A stretch of DNA of 64,000 nt, taken from the NCBI GenBank assembly GCA_020912385.1, contig CP087211.1, positions 2,108,001 to 2,172,000 of the forward strand, in the 5' to 3' direction. Position numbers and translations under genes: made by a program. This document shows, piece by piece, positions 20,360 through 31,313 of this stretch; position 1 is the first letter of the stretch, and each line of letters opens with the position of its first letter. The notes beneath the pieces were generated by a model. That model searched no databases. It was not told where the DNA came from and saw only the letters and a program-made list of their open reading frames with translations. This DNA comes from Neofusicoccum parvum (taxonomy: Eukaryota; Ascomycota; Dothideomycetes; Botryosphaeriales; Botryosphaeriaceae).

Positions 20360-20857
20360 CCGGCTGAGACCAACTGCACAGATGTGACTGTATGGATGCG
20401 TTATGGTATCTCTTGCAGCATTTTGAAGAATCGAATTCACTTCTCGTTTTCACTACGATGTTACTTGCCGAAACTCGTGAGACTTCCGTGCATCTTTTTT
20501 TAATTTTCGATACCGGCTGGCCCGGTAATTCTGCAATATAATGCACAGAGAATGGATAAATTTTGGTTTTATTTTCTCACATGATGCTGTTGCCGTGTAA
20601 GCAGCACCATATACTGCCTAATCGTCATGTGAAGTCATCACGTGCTCCCCTGCAACATAGGTGTCTGTGTAGTAACAGGGCTCCCTTTCGGATGCCGGCG
20701 AACAATCAGACAACTACTACCATACTTATTGCTTCTGGCTGCACTCTTTCACTCGAATGATGACCCTTCCTTTCTGGCTGCTTTCGCAGGCCAGCTAAAT
20801 ATCCTCATATTACCCCTCTTCAATGCGTGTCTCTGTATACTAATGCAACAGTACAAA
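20360..20857. other. Intergenic, nothing recognised
   Basis: 498 nt of 3' flank of NPT1 up to the target site of LINE E. AT-rich, only short unsupported ORFs. Confidence 0.5.
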
Positions 20858-20875
20858 TAGATCCATAGATATAGA

Positions 20876-22539
20876 TAGATAAATTCATTTTCTTCCCGAT
20901 ATAGCTCCCTTTTGGGTCCATGCGGGGTAGGCTATCTGCGATATTTTACATGAGAGGGAAAACCTGGTCTCCCAGGTGAAAAACCCCTCCTTTCTTCTTA
21001 GGTTGGTTGCCCCTTCTTATTCCGTTTTTCCTGCTTACCGGTAGAAGCTACTATAGCAGCCTTATATTAGCTAGGTGTTAACCTTAGCTCTCTCTTTCTC
21101 CCATGTCCTGGTGCTGGTCCTCCTGGTCAAGATCCCGGTTCTCCTGGTGGTTCTCCTGGTGGACCTCCTTGGCCTCCTGGTCCATCTCTCTTGCCAGGCT
21201 GAATTGGTTTAGCAGCCCCAGGTGCAGAAACCACTTTATTGCTGCTTGGACCCTTTTCTTTGTTGACAGAAGGGTGTGGTAGTCTGTGGTTTCCGCTAGT
21301 TGTAGCATCTGTGCTCTGCCTTCTTGGAAGTGAGGGCAGAACAGGAGGATATGCTTTGGTGTTTGTCTGCGCCAGCCACATGAGCAGGCTGGGCTGGGGT
21401 GGCCTGGTACCTTACGCCTGGAGAGAAAGTCTTCAAGGCCAATGTGTTCAGTGCGCAGCAGGGTGAGGAGAGTGCTTTGTGGTTTGGTGAGTTCACTGTG
21501 GAGCTGCCTGATTTTTGGATTCCAGGATGCGCCCTGGGCCACTGGCTTGTTTCTCCTCTCCTGTCTAGTTTGCTTTGTCCACCTCTCCTTCCATAGCTCT
21601 CTGATTGCCATACGAAGCCTGGTTTGCTCTGGGAATTTTTAACTTGCAGGGGGACAGCTGCTGAGGAGGGAGTCCAGTTTTCTCCCTAGTAGTGTTCTCC
21701 TGGATGGGCCAGAAGCTCCCTTGGCATTCAGTATGGCCCTAGCAATCATCTTGATGTCCCTGCATGTGTTCTCAACTATTGTGGCTACCGGTCCCTTTTT
21801 GCTTCTGATTGTATGTGCCAGTGTAAGCTCATCCAAGTGGAGTGAGAGGGGGGCAATCCCAGTCTCATGCTCCAGTGTTTGGGTGGGTGTTGACTTGTAT
21901 GCTCCAGAGATGGCGCGCAGGCACTGGCTTTGGATTTTTTCCAGGGGTTTGGCTGCTGTCTTTCTTGCTCCTGGGGTCCCTTCTGGGGAGTGCCACACCC
22001 CACAGCCATAGGTGAGAACTGGTCTTACTACTGCAGTGTAGATGTGGCGTGCCTTTGTAAAGGAGGCTCCCCAGGTAGATGCTGCAAGTCTGGAGAGAGA
22101 GGTGCATTGCCTTGTTGCCTTAGCAGCAGTCTCCCTGATATGGGGTCCCCACCTGAGCTTGCTGTCTACATGGATGCCAAGTATCTTAATCTGTGGTTCA
22201 GGGTTGCCCTCAAAGCCGGGGATTTGAATCCTGGCCTTCATGTTGAATCTTTGTGGCCTTCTGGTGAAGTGAATAAGGTGGTACTTGTCTGGGGAGAATG
22301 CAGAGCCATGGGTGGCTGCCCACTGCTCACAAGTGTTGTTGGCCTCCTCTAGTGCTCTGCAGTTTTGTTCTGTTGACCTGCTGAAGGTAAGAATATTGGT
22401 GTCATCTACAAAGCCTAAGGGGAAGGTGCTTCCCCTTTTTAGCTCCGTAAGGAGGTTGGAGGCAAAGTAGAGGTAGAGGATTGGTGAGAGCGAGGATCCC
22501 TGGGGGATCCCAGTGGGGGTTGAGATCTGTGGGCTGATG
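20876..22539 (-). mobile_element. 5'-truncated LINE fragment E
   Basis: 1664 bp flanked by a perfect 18-bp target duplication TAGATCCATAGATATAGA at 20858-20875 and 22540-22557. The minus strand begins inside the reverse transcriptase (GIPQGSSLSPILYLYF, then GFVDDTNIL). It runs through the thumb, stops at 21639-21641, and continues in the same frame from 21611 with the zinc-knuckle C-terminus (C-x-C-x(9)-H-x(4)-C). The RNase H domain expected between these parts is not visible, so either this family lacks it or there was an internal deletion. The C-terminus is Glu/Gln-rich. It differs clearly in sequence from LINEs A to D. Confidence 0.9.
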
Positions 22540-22658
22540 TAGATCCATAGATATAGAAAGGCCGTAAATATCGTTGGAGGTCTCGGGACATGAACTCTGT
22601 GTGAAGGGGTCACCTCCACCCATCTTCATTACTATGAGTAAGAAACTATATCACATTC

Positions 22659-24458
22659 TTATCCCTTTGAAAAGCGACTAAATACACTAGTCGTAGCCTC
22701 GTCATACTCCCGCAGAATTGTTTCCCTGATCTTTTGCGACCGCAGCATTGGCTTACATCCATAATCTTTCGCACAATACAAGAAGCCATTCCAATATCCT
22801 GTCACCGGGTCTGAGTCTACCGGTACCTTTTGTCCATCAGGCCCCGTTGCATCCTCGAACTTGAAGGCCCAAAGCAGCTTAGCAATGGATAGAAGCATAT
22901 TCCTTTCCGCCAAGTACATGCCGGGGCAGATCCGGCGGCCTACTCCGTAGCCATAGTGGTCTCGTTCTTTCGAATCACCCCTCGCAACGTACTCCGGCGC
23001 AAGCTTGGTATGACCCGAGTATCTGTTGGGATCAAATACCTCCGGGTCTTTCCAAACGTTCGGGTCCATGTGTATTCCCCAGACGTTCGTGATGACCGTT
23101 GTCCCTTTCGGCAAAAGCTTGCCGTCGATCCAATCGTCTTTAGCTCAATGAGTTAGTGAGTAATTTTGAGAATCTTGATGATGCTTCTTACCTTGGCTTA
23201 AAGTATGCGGGAAGCATAGTGGCAATATTGGCCGCCAACGATGTCCCTCTTTCACAATCATATTGATATACGGCAACCGTTCCATATCAGACCATCGAGG
23301 AGAACGATCCTCACCCACAACATCATAGATTTCGCGGTAGGCCTGCTCTTGGATGCTTGGATTAGAGATAAGAGCTTGGATGATAGCGAGAATGAGCGAT
23401 GAGGACGTGTCGGAGCCTCCCTCCATGAGGACTCCGCCAATGAACCTGAGTTGTTCTCTGGGAAGCTGTACTTTGTCATTCTGGTCAAGAACAACATCCA
23501 TGAAGGATCCAATGTTTCGAGTCTCCCTCCTCTTCAGCACATCTTGTAAGAGGTCCTCGTACAGTACTTCCATTTGCTTGCCAACCCGTAGTGCTCGTGA
23601 TTTGTAGTTCCCAAAAAGTTTCTCGGGAACATACTTCAGCCACGGAAAGGCATCGACTGGCGGTGTATTTCCCGTCTCCATCAGCTTTGACCACTCTTCC
23701 ATCAGGTTGTAAAGCCGTGTCATATAGTTCGACCTCGCATCAGTCGTGCGGATACCGTATACTGCCGAAACATCAGCCTCCAGTGCTCCCATACGGCGTC
23801 GACGTCTGTCCTACTGATGGAGTTACTAATACTGTTGCTAAAGCGCTTCGGATGCAACATGTGATCCTCGGGGAACAGCATGTAGTCGCGCACAAGTTGG
23901 ATTGCTTCGGCATTGACAATGGACAGGTGCTCCCGCTCCACCATAGATTCCATGAGGTATGGGTGGATAAGACGTCGAAATTGGCGCCATTTATCGCCGT
24001 AAAACATGACAAGAAGGTGATTACCCTTAGTGATCAGGTCGTGCGAAACGTAAGACGCCGGTCGGTGACTGTAGATATTGCTCTTCTTATCGACGGTTCT
24101 TTTTACGAGCTCGCGATCCGTGATCACAGCCATGGTCCTATGACCGATCTTCAGAGTGTAAAGGCCACCATATTTGCGGGCCCATTCGGTGAATCTGAAT
24201 TTTTTTTCTGTGAGGACCATCATATGGAACTATGGGAAAGTCTAAGGCTTACTGAATATGTGTGTACGATTTGGGGATCTGATGCAAATTGCCAATGAAA
24301 GGTAGTGTCTTCGGCCCTAAAAGCAGTCAGCACACGCGTTAGAGTACCTCATGTGTGGTGGTAATACCAGGTGGCATGTGCTTTGTACGATGCCCATACA
24401 CGAAGGCACTGTACAAAACGAAAACAGAAAGAGCAAAAAGCGCCGAGATGAAGATCAT
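22659..24458 (-). CDS. Cytochrome P450 monooxygenase (CYP619/PatH-PatI-like), five exons
   Basis: Exons 24368-24458, 24253-24316, 23815-24194, 23192-23761, 22659-23143 keep one frame and give 529 residues. An N-terminal membrane anchor (MIFISALFALSVFVLYSAF) and a Pro-rich hinge come first. Then come the I-helix GGSDTSS, the K-helix E-G-H-R and the heme loop YGYGVGRRICPG with the Cys ligand. It is ER-bound and would hydroxylate a small substrate. It sits divergently beside a 6-MSA-decarboxylase-like gene and has a close paralogue at 26120-27944, as in patulin clusters (m-cresol and m-hydroxybenzyl-alcohol hydroxylases). Which of the two roles it has cannot be told here. Confidence 0.9.
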
Positions 24459-24797
24459 GTTCACGCGGGATGCTATGGCCTGCGAGAAGCCAACTTTGTC
24501 AAAAGAGTGCGACTTAATCTGCACCCAATTTAAATATGCTCGGATTAGAGCATTAGAGCCCCTGTAATGGATGGATGCCGTTTTTGGTTCCGATTACAAA
24601 AGGAGTTGTGGACAATATTCGGTCCGGAGCCGGAAATCTCGGGAATCCATGATCAGCCATCACCGCCTCAATCCGATAACGCCCTGTCCTCCTGGACAGC
24701 TATTTAGCACACAGACCGATGCCCAGAGAACAGCCAGAGATTTGATTGATTCGCTGTATTCAACTTATTGTCCGGTCTCGCAGACTTCATCGCCACG
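24459..24797. promoter_or_regulatory. Shared divergent promoter of the P450 and decarboxylase genes
   Basis: 339 nt between the start codons of two divergently transcribed cluster genes. It must contain both promoters and probably common control sites. I did not identify a specific binding site with confidence. Confidence 0.5.
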
Positions 24798-25839
24798 ATG
24801 CAGCGCATTGATTTTCACCATCACTTTGTGCCACCATTCTACCAGCAGGGTATGCGAGAAATAGCCCCAGAATTGGAATTTTTCAGGCGCTAATGCTATG
24901 CGTAAAGCATTGGAGCAATCAGGTGGCGACCCGTCAGGATGGAAGACCCCTGACTGGACTCTAGAGGGCGATCGTGCGTTCAACATCAAGGAAAGAATCG
25001 CCTTCTCCTTCCTGTCAATCACGGCCCCAGGCGCCAGTATTCTTCCTCTGGACCAGCAACCCAATTTCTGCCGACAAGTGAATGAATATGCAGCCAAGAT
25101 CCGCTCAGCCCACGACGACCGCTACGGAGTGTTCGCCAGTATACCTTCCCTACTGGACCGCTCTTCCGCTAATAACGAGATCGTCTATGCTCTCGACACT
25201 CTCAAGGCAGACGGGGTCATTCTGTTCACACGCTACGGGAGCGATAACCACTATCTTGGCCATCCCGATTTCGCCGACACGTGGGACTTACTCGATTCCC
25301 GGGGCGCCGTGGTCCTCGTGCACCCCACACACCCCGTTGATACGAATCCGGCAAATCCAGTGCTCGCACAACCTATGATCGACTATACACACGAGACAAC
25401 CCGTGCAGCTGTAGATCTCATCATGTCGAACACTATGCGCAAGCACTCGAACATCAAAGTCATCCTTTCCCATGCAGGCGGTACATTGCCCTACCTGGCG
25501 CTCCGGCCAGCAGCCATGCTGCCCTACGTTTCCGGCTCGGGCAACAGCACCGGATACGAAACCAAGAAATCGGAGGAAGAATTTATGGAGGATTCTAAGA
25601 GATTCTATTTTGACACCGCACTTTCTGCCGGCAATCTGACTCTGGATATTTTGAAACAATTTGCGAAGCCAGGACATGTGGTGTTTGGTAGCGACTATCC
25701 GTATGCACCGACGCCGGCAATCCAGCGCATGGATGGGCTGATTGATGAGTACGCTTCCAACGACGAGGCGTTTGTACGCTCTATGAGTGTAGGGGCTGCT
25801 GTGCAGCTTTTTCCAAGGCTCGCTGAATTAAACTTATGA
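24798..25839 (+). CDS. 6-methylsalicylate-decarboxylase-like amidohydrolase (PatG/YanB type)
   Basis: Amidohydrolase-2/ACMSD-superfamily metal-dependent decarboxylase of 334 residues. Exons are 24798-24849 and 24887-25839. The 37-nt intron is unusually short, but it restores the N-terminal metal motif DFHHHFVP. Other family blocks: GGDPSGWKTPDW, HPTHPVDTNPANP, ILSHAGGTLPYLALRPAAML with the metal-binding His, and FGSDYPYAPTPAI with the catalytic Asp. PatG and YanB convert 6-methylsalicylic acid to m-cresol, and the motif spacing here matches that subfamily. Cytosolic. Flanked on both sides by P450s that could hydroxylate the product. Confidence 0.87.
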
Positions 25840-26119
25840 GGTGTTGGAATATCACTCGTTTCTCAGACTGTTCAAGTCGCACCATATAGCTTAGTCACAA
25901 GCACCTGTATAAGAGGTAAGCGGGTCACCTACCCTCTCCCTCTTCATGCCAATCATCAATGAATCACACTCTTTCATCAATTATCCAACATGAGGGGACA
26001 TTTCGAAATTCTGCGAATAGTATTTCTTTAGGGTCATTTGATAGTAGAGCCGTGTAACCAGAAATTTTCATGTTACTATCTGCTCCCAATATTCAATTTG
26101 ATGCGCATTATGTTACTAA

Positions 26120-27944
26120 TTAATCATAGCTGTTGAAGATTTCCTCAAACTCGCTCAGCTCTCTTCGGATCGTCGCTGCTCGCTGTCCTGATCTGACGGT
26201 TATCTTACATTCGTGGTCTTTGACGCACTGTAAGAACCCGATGCTCGATTCGACAGGACTCTCAGCTTCGCCGGTTCGATGAAAATCGAAGGCCCAGAGT
26301 AATTTGGCCATGCCAATGAATAGGTTACGCTCTGCGAGATGAATGCCTGGGCAAACTCGACGACCGGCTCCATAGCCAAAGTGATCACGGTAGAGCCCAT
26401 CGCTGGTGTAATGAGACGAAAGCTTCGGGTAGCTGCCGAAGCGCTCTGGCATGAAATCCTCTGGTCTTTCCCACTGTTTCGGATCGTGGTGCATGGCCCA
26501 CACGTTAAGAACCACTGTGGACCCCTTCGGGATGAAGTGACCCCCCACGTAGTCATCTGCAGGATAAATTCAGCATCATCGTCAATTTATAGTGAACACA
26601 AGCACTCACCTTCAGCCACTGCATGAGAAACGCCCAGAGGACTGACAGGGCGCCAGCGATGACTCTCTTTGATCATCATATTAATGTATGGAAGTTGATG
26701 GAAGTCAGACCACCTCGGCGACCGATCCTCGCCGATGACAGCATCGATCTCAGCTTGCGCCCTTCCATACTTGTTAGCGCATTTACCAGGTTGGGAATCA
26801 GGGACAGTTGCTCCTCATTACCTTTTCTGGACTTCAGGATATTCAACCATGGCTCGTATCATGGCAAGAATAAGGGACGACGAGGTATCGGAACCACCTT
26901 CCATCAGAACTCCCCCGAGAAAAAATAGCTTGCTGGGCGAAAGGTCATTTTTCTCCTGCTCGTCCAGCACTCGGTCCATGAACGATCCTCGATTCAGGCC
27001 CGACGAGCGCCGCTTCACAACCTCGTCAAGGACTTCGGTATACAAGTCTGTCATCAACTTTCCGACGCGAATTGCACGTGATTTCCAGTTGCCAAAAATC
27101 CTCTCGGGCACCATCTTCAATATGGGGAATGAGTCCACCGGGGGAGTTGCACCGAACTCCATGATTTCGCTCCACTGCGTCATAAGGTCAAACAGTCGAA
27201 TCATATAATCGCTCCGATGAGTTTTCGTTCTTATGCCGAAGACTGTACATCGAGAGTCAGCGTCTGATTGAAATGTATCTCACGTGCTCTTACCCAAAGA
27301 GTTTGTGATGCTATTGCTGTAACGCTTCGGGTGCTGCATGTGGTGTTGAGGAGCAACGAGGAAATCGTGCATCATTTGCGTCGCCTCAGCATTCTGCAAC
27401 CGGGTATGTTCCTTCTCGCACATTGGCTCCATAAAGTACTGGTGGATCATCTTCCGCATGCGGCGCCACTCGTTACCATACTGCATTAGCAGTAGATGGT
27501 CTCCTTGGGTAATTAGCTTTCCAACATACGATTTTGGCCGGTCGCTGTAGATATTGCTTTTCTTGTCGAGAAGTTCCTTAATCATGCGTCGATCCGAGAT
27601 GACGAAGGTCGTGTTGGCAAAGCGCTTTAGGGTATACAAGCCACCATATTTGTTCGCCCATTGCGTAAATCTAAAAGTTAGCAACGCCCATTTAACGGAT
27701 GATTCGAGCCATACTGATAATGTGCATTGCTTTTTGGTATCAGGTGCTCATTTCCGACGATTAGACGCGTGGGAGGACCTGTCAGACCATGCTTTTAGCC
27801 GAAACAGAACCTGGAAAGATCTGAGAACAATTTACCAGGAGGCATATTTGGCGCTCGTTCGCCCATTGCAAGAATTCGGAACGCGAAAAAAACGAGGAAG
27901 CCCGCAAAGGCAGCTGCAACTACCGTGTGATGGAGATCCAGCAT
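26120..27944 (-). CDS. Cytochrome P450 monooxygenase, paralogue of the 22659-24458 gene
   Basis: Six exons: 27836-27944, 27715-27778, 27294-27670, 26822-27242, 26610-26761, 26120-26556. They give 519 residues in one frame. N-terminal anchor and PPGPP hinge, I-helix GGSDTSS, K-helix E-S-H-R, heme loop FGYGAGRRVCPGIHLAERN. Intron positions 1, 2, 3 and 5 match the other P450, including an exon 2 of exactly 64 nt in both. The fourth intron is extra. The two genes are therefore old duplicates. In patulin-type pathways such a pair hydroxylates m-cresol and then m-hydroxybenzyl alcohol. Confidence 0.9.
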
Positions 27945-28269
27945 TGTGTTTGAAAACTTGGATTGTTACGGCGGAATAGAACTTTTGAGATTATCCCACA
28001 TTTGAATCATGAAGAAAACTCTAGGTCCATCAATGATGAACAAGTTTAAGATTAACGAAAATTTGGAGTTATTTAAAGTGGCAGACTGCACACAGGCGAC
28101 ATTCCGTATCCGTTTTTGGAAAGACTCGGGAAAGTCCCTTTTTCGTAAAGAAAAAAAAAAGATCCCGAACGGACCCTGCGGGAGCCGAGACGCGCAGGTA
28201 CGCAGTAGCAGGTTGGCTAGCCTGCCCGCGTAAGGCCAGTCCCGAACATCTCCTCCTCAGCCAATCTAT
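27945..28269. other. P450 upstream region; no gene seen
   Basis: 325 nt of upstream flank with an A-run near 28150. The left part should be the P450 promoter. At its right end (about 28265-28274) is the original stop-codon side of the F-box-like pseudogene, now separated from it by a solo LTR. Confidence 0.45.
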
Positions 28270-28274
28270 TCATA

Positions 28275-28694
28275 TGTAACGGAGTGCCTTCTGCTACACG
28301 ACTTCGGAGTCGTCGGGTAGGAGTTGGGTAACCGAAGGGTTTACCTTGAGGACAAGAGTGGGTAAGGGCAAGCGAAGAGAGAAGTGGGATGTTCACGTGA
28401 GGACTGGAACGCACGTGATAAGACTCGTTACCAGCAATGAGTAAGATTGCTACTTTGAGTTGACCACGAAGGGTCAAGTATCTAGCTAAGTGAGTGTGCT
28501 TATATACTGTGGGAAAGCTATGACAATCTGGATGCCCCTCATGGATTTGAGGGTTGGATCTGTTCTGATCCAATGTGGGTCTTTGTGGAGCTGCACGTGG
28601 TACAGCACGTGATGTCTTCCTTGGCGCTTGTTCTTGCGCCCGTCATCCGCGCTTCCCGTCTTCCCTCATCTTCCTCGGACTGGGGTTCGTAACA
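28275..28694 (+). mobile_element. Solo LTR (family C, copy 2)
   Basis: 420 bp, TGTAACGG...TTCGTAACA, with a perfect 5-bp target duplication TCATA at 28270-28274 and 28695-28699. It shares terminal sequence and internal blocks (GGGTTTACCTTGAG, TTGACCACGAAGG, TTATATACTGT) with the copy at 1361-2613. It landed in the last codons of the F-box-like pseudogene on the minus strand. Confidence 0.9.
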
Positions 28695-29360
28695 TCATAG
28701 CTCTGCTGGATGGTTGCCCGTAAATCGTCTTTCATTCTTGCTATCGTGGCTTGTTTTCCGATGTCCGGCGCGCCAAACTTCCATTGCGGCGTCGCAATAG
28801 AGCCGAACGTAAGCACTAACGCTCGAACTTTCTTAAAATGCGCCAGCATCCGCTGCACCAACTCAGGCGTCGGATGTGCAACTGGAAAATTAATGCTGCC
28901 GTTTGCCCACTTGACCTCGATGTGCAGTTCCTGAAGAGTTTCAGAGGCCGGTAGGCGATGGCTCTGTAGGCGACTCGTGAAAAGAAAGACGCTGGCACAT
29001 GTTTGGTCGATTGCTTGGGGCCAAGGGCTGAGCATCGTTGAGATGTATACATTCAGCTGACGCACACAAAATAGGATTGTAGCATCGTAATTATGCGGCA
29101 TTGGAACTCGGATGTCTCTAGACGCAAGTGTGGCGGCAAGTAACTCCAGGCCGCAACACATCTGTACTCCCGCGCGGCTAATGTATACGTCGAAGATTAC
29201 CCGGCCGTAGAGCACAGGGAGTGCTTCAGTATAAATATCTCGGCTGATGAGCAGGACCGTGGTACTTGTATGAGCTCCATCGCGTCGAATTTAGGAACAT
29301 GGCCTTCATGGGAGTTTTGTTACTCTCAATTTGTAGACAATTCTTCAACCTTCAGCATGT
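28695..29360 (-). pseudogene. F-box/2EXR-like gene, decayed paralogue of 44097-44792
   Basis: The frame from 29215 to the LTR matches the gene at 44097-44792 (ISRAGVQMCCG versus VSRAGVRMCCG; WANGSINFPVAHPTPEL versus WANGGTNFPVTYPTPAL). Upstream similarity (TVLLISRDIYTEALPVLYGR) extends to about 29290. Further upstream the frame is lost, with TAA and TGA codons in place of the expected start. At the 3' end the solo LTR of 28275-28694 interrupts the gene two codons before its native stop, so readthrough would add LTR-coded residues. It is AT-rich, whereas the paralogue is very GC-rich. Non-functional in all likelihood. Confidence 0.82.
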
Positions 29361-29552
29361 ATTATAGTTTTCGGTGCGCCAAAAAGATCTTATTGGTAAT
29401 ATCAGTCTCCTAATTGAAAATGATTTTTGGATACAAGACGTTCCCTAAGACGTTGAATTTCCCTAAGGACAGCGAAAACGATGTGAAGTGGAGCGGGCCT
29501 AGACAACACCTTTTTTTCCTAATACTACAAACAGAGTCGACATTAGTCTACA

Positions 29553-30570
29553 TCAACAGACCTGAATCCCGTATGAATGATAATCAAAGTCTTCTAAACT
29601 TTGATAATACTTAATCCATCCCTTGCTCGCTCGCTCTATCATCTTTGACAAAGAAAATTCATTCAATCCTCCCAACGCACTGCTGCAGCCACCTCCTACA
29701 AGATCTTCAACCAGGTCTCTCTCCCTGCCCTGATATTCACTGATCAACCCAGGATGCGGACACCAAGCCACTTGCATTCCAGCGCTTCTGCCCGCTTTCA
29801 CTCCTTGGATACTATCTTCAAACACCAAACATTCCTCTGGCTTCATGAGCCGGTCGACCATGGTTTCTTGGCGCTCCAGCGTGGAGTTCATCGCCTCGAG
29901 CGCGAGTAGGTAGATATCAGGAGCTGGCTTGCCTCGGCCGGGCTTGATGCGTGTATCGTCACCAAGGATACGACATTCCGGAGAGAATAGTGAGAACAGA
30001 TGTGAGAGATGTTTCGTTTTGAGGGCAAAATTCAGATCTGTGCTGGAGGTAGCGAGGGCAATGTGGACGCGTGACGCAAAGTTCTGCGAAGCCAGCGTGG
30101 ATACGAGCTGTACGACTCCCGGGAGAGGCTTCGTTCGCGGGAAATTCTCGCGTTGCAAGGCCATTTCCTTCTCGAGAAACTCTGACGGACTTATAGAAAG
30201 GTCTGCCCATTCGAAAAATATCCGTTGTGCCTATGGATCCCAATGACACTTCCGGTCAGTTTAAAACGCAGAACAGGAAAGGATGGAGGACTTTATCTCA
30301 AAAAAGCTCACCTCGGTGCTAGGGCGACCCTGTAATTGCAACCTGATACTCCAAGGCTGCTCTGACTTCCCATACTGCTTTAAAACTTGATTCGTACAGT
30401 AGTCGTAGATGTCATCCGAATTGATAAGGAGCCCATCCATATCGAACAGACAACCTCGAACGGTAGGTAGCCTGTATGAAAGATTCTAATGCTTTAGAGA
30501 TGCTTGAACGGTAGGGTATTGTTGCAATATTAACTCACGTGAGGATTGAAGAATCCTTAGCGTCCGCCAT
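29553..30570 (-). CDS. HAD-superfamily phosphatase (HDHD1/GPP-like), three exons
   Basis: Exons 30539-30570, 30312-30471, 29553-30230 join in frame to 289 residues. The four HAD motifs are present: FDMDGLLI with the nucleophilic Asp, ALATSS, KPAPDIYLLALEA with Lys, and FEDSIQGVKAG. The cap between motifs I and II is the helical type seen in sugar-phosphate and pseudouridine-phosphate phosphatases. Cytosolic, no signal peptide. It lies inside the 6-MSA-like gene group but has no obvious counterpart in patulin clusters, so it may be a bystander. Confidence 0.87.
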
Positions 30571-30751
30571 ACCGGTTGTGACAGCTTTACTAAATCCTAG
30601 TTTCTGCTATCTACTGGTGGTGGGCTGTTTCTTCCACTTAGGAGATGTGAATAAGTTCGTTGGCTTTATTGTCGCCTGTCTTGATACGAGAATCAAAATA
30701 TTAATCATTTGCTCTCAGACGTAAAGTAAGCGGGCTTGCCCTTCGGGACCT

Positions 30752-30980
30752 CTACCAAAATAAGTTAAGTCTCCTAAATTTCCGAACCTCATATGGTACA
30801 TTCGGACCGATTCCGGGCACTAGTTCATCAAGAATTCCGAAGTAGTACTTCTTGAGGCCCTCATATTTCGGATGCCCGAAAATCTCAAAGGATGAGGCGA
30901 TGCCAGCCTTGGAATAGGTACCAAACCACGTCCGATCAGGCGTGATGCGAATTAGGACTGCTGATCTTGGACCACGTTAT
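30752..30980 (-). pseudogene. Unidentified coding remnant
   Basis: About 75 codons of open frame on the minus strand with a protein-like composition (TPDRTWFGTYSKAGIASSF, then KYEGLKKYYFGILDELVPG). It ends at a TAG at 30752-30754. There is no start or upstream exon that I can connect to it. I do not recognise the family. Its position between the HAD and MFS genes suggests a lost gene of the surrounding group. Confidence 0.4.
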
Positions 30981-31313
30981 ACATGGGTTGCGCTGGTAAA
31001 ACCCTGAGTATCTGTTTGGAAATGTTGGAAGACCCTGTATATGATGGTTTTCCATGAATTATCTACACTATACATGATCTTGATGGACAAGGAGCCGCAG
31101 GATGGAACAGTGATTGGAACAACCAATCTGTACAATGAGTATATGGACGAGAGTACTCTAAGAGAATTTTACCATCTTGTGAGCGATGGAGTGATGTCTC
31201 TGCTACTTGTATGGGTCTTGCCGTCATGTTTCACTCTTTTTCGCTTCCCAATCCTCGATTCATCCCCGCAGCGAGTGTGTGGTGGCAACTGAGACCCCCA
31301 ACGTACATTCGTT

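Noticed and set aside
21127..21381. Collagen-like Gly-Pro peptide
   Set aside because: Shadow frame of the Glu/Gln-rich C-terminus of LINE E ORF2. The repeats come from GAG/CAG-type codons read out of frame.
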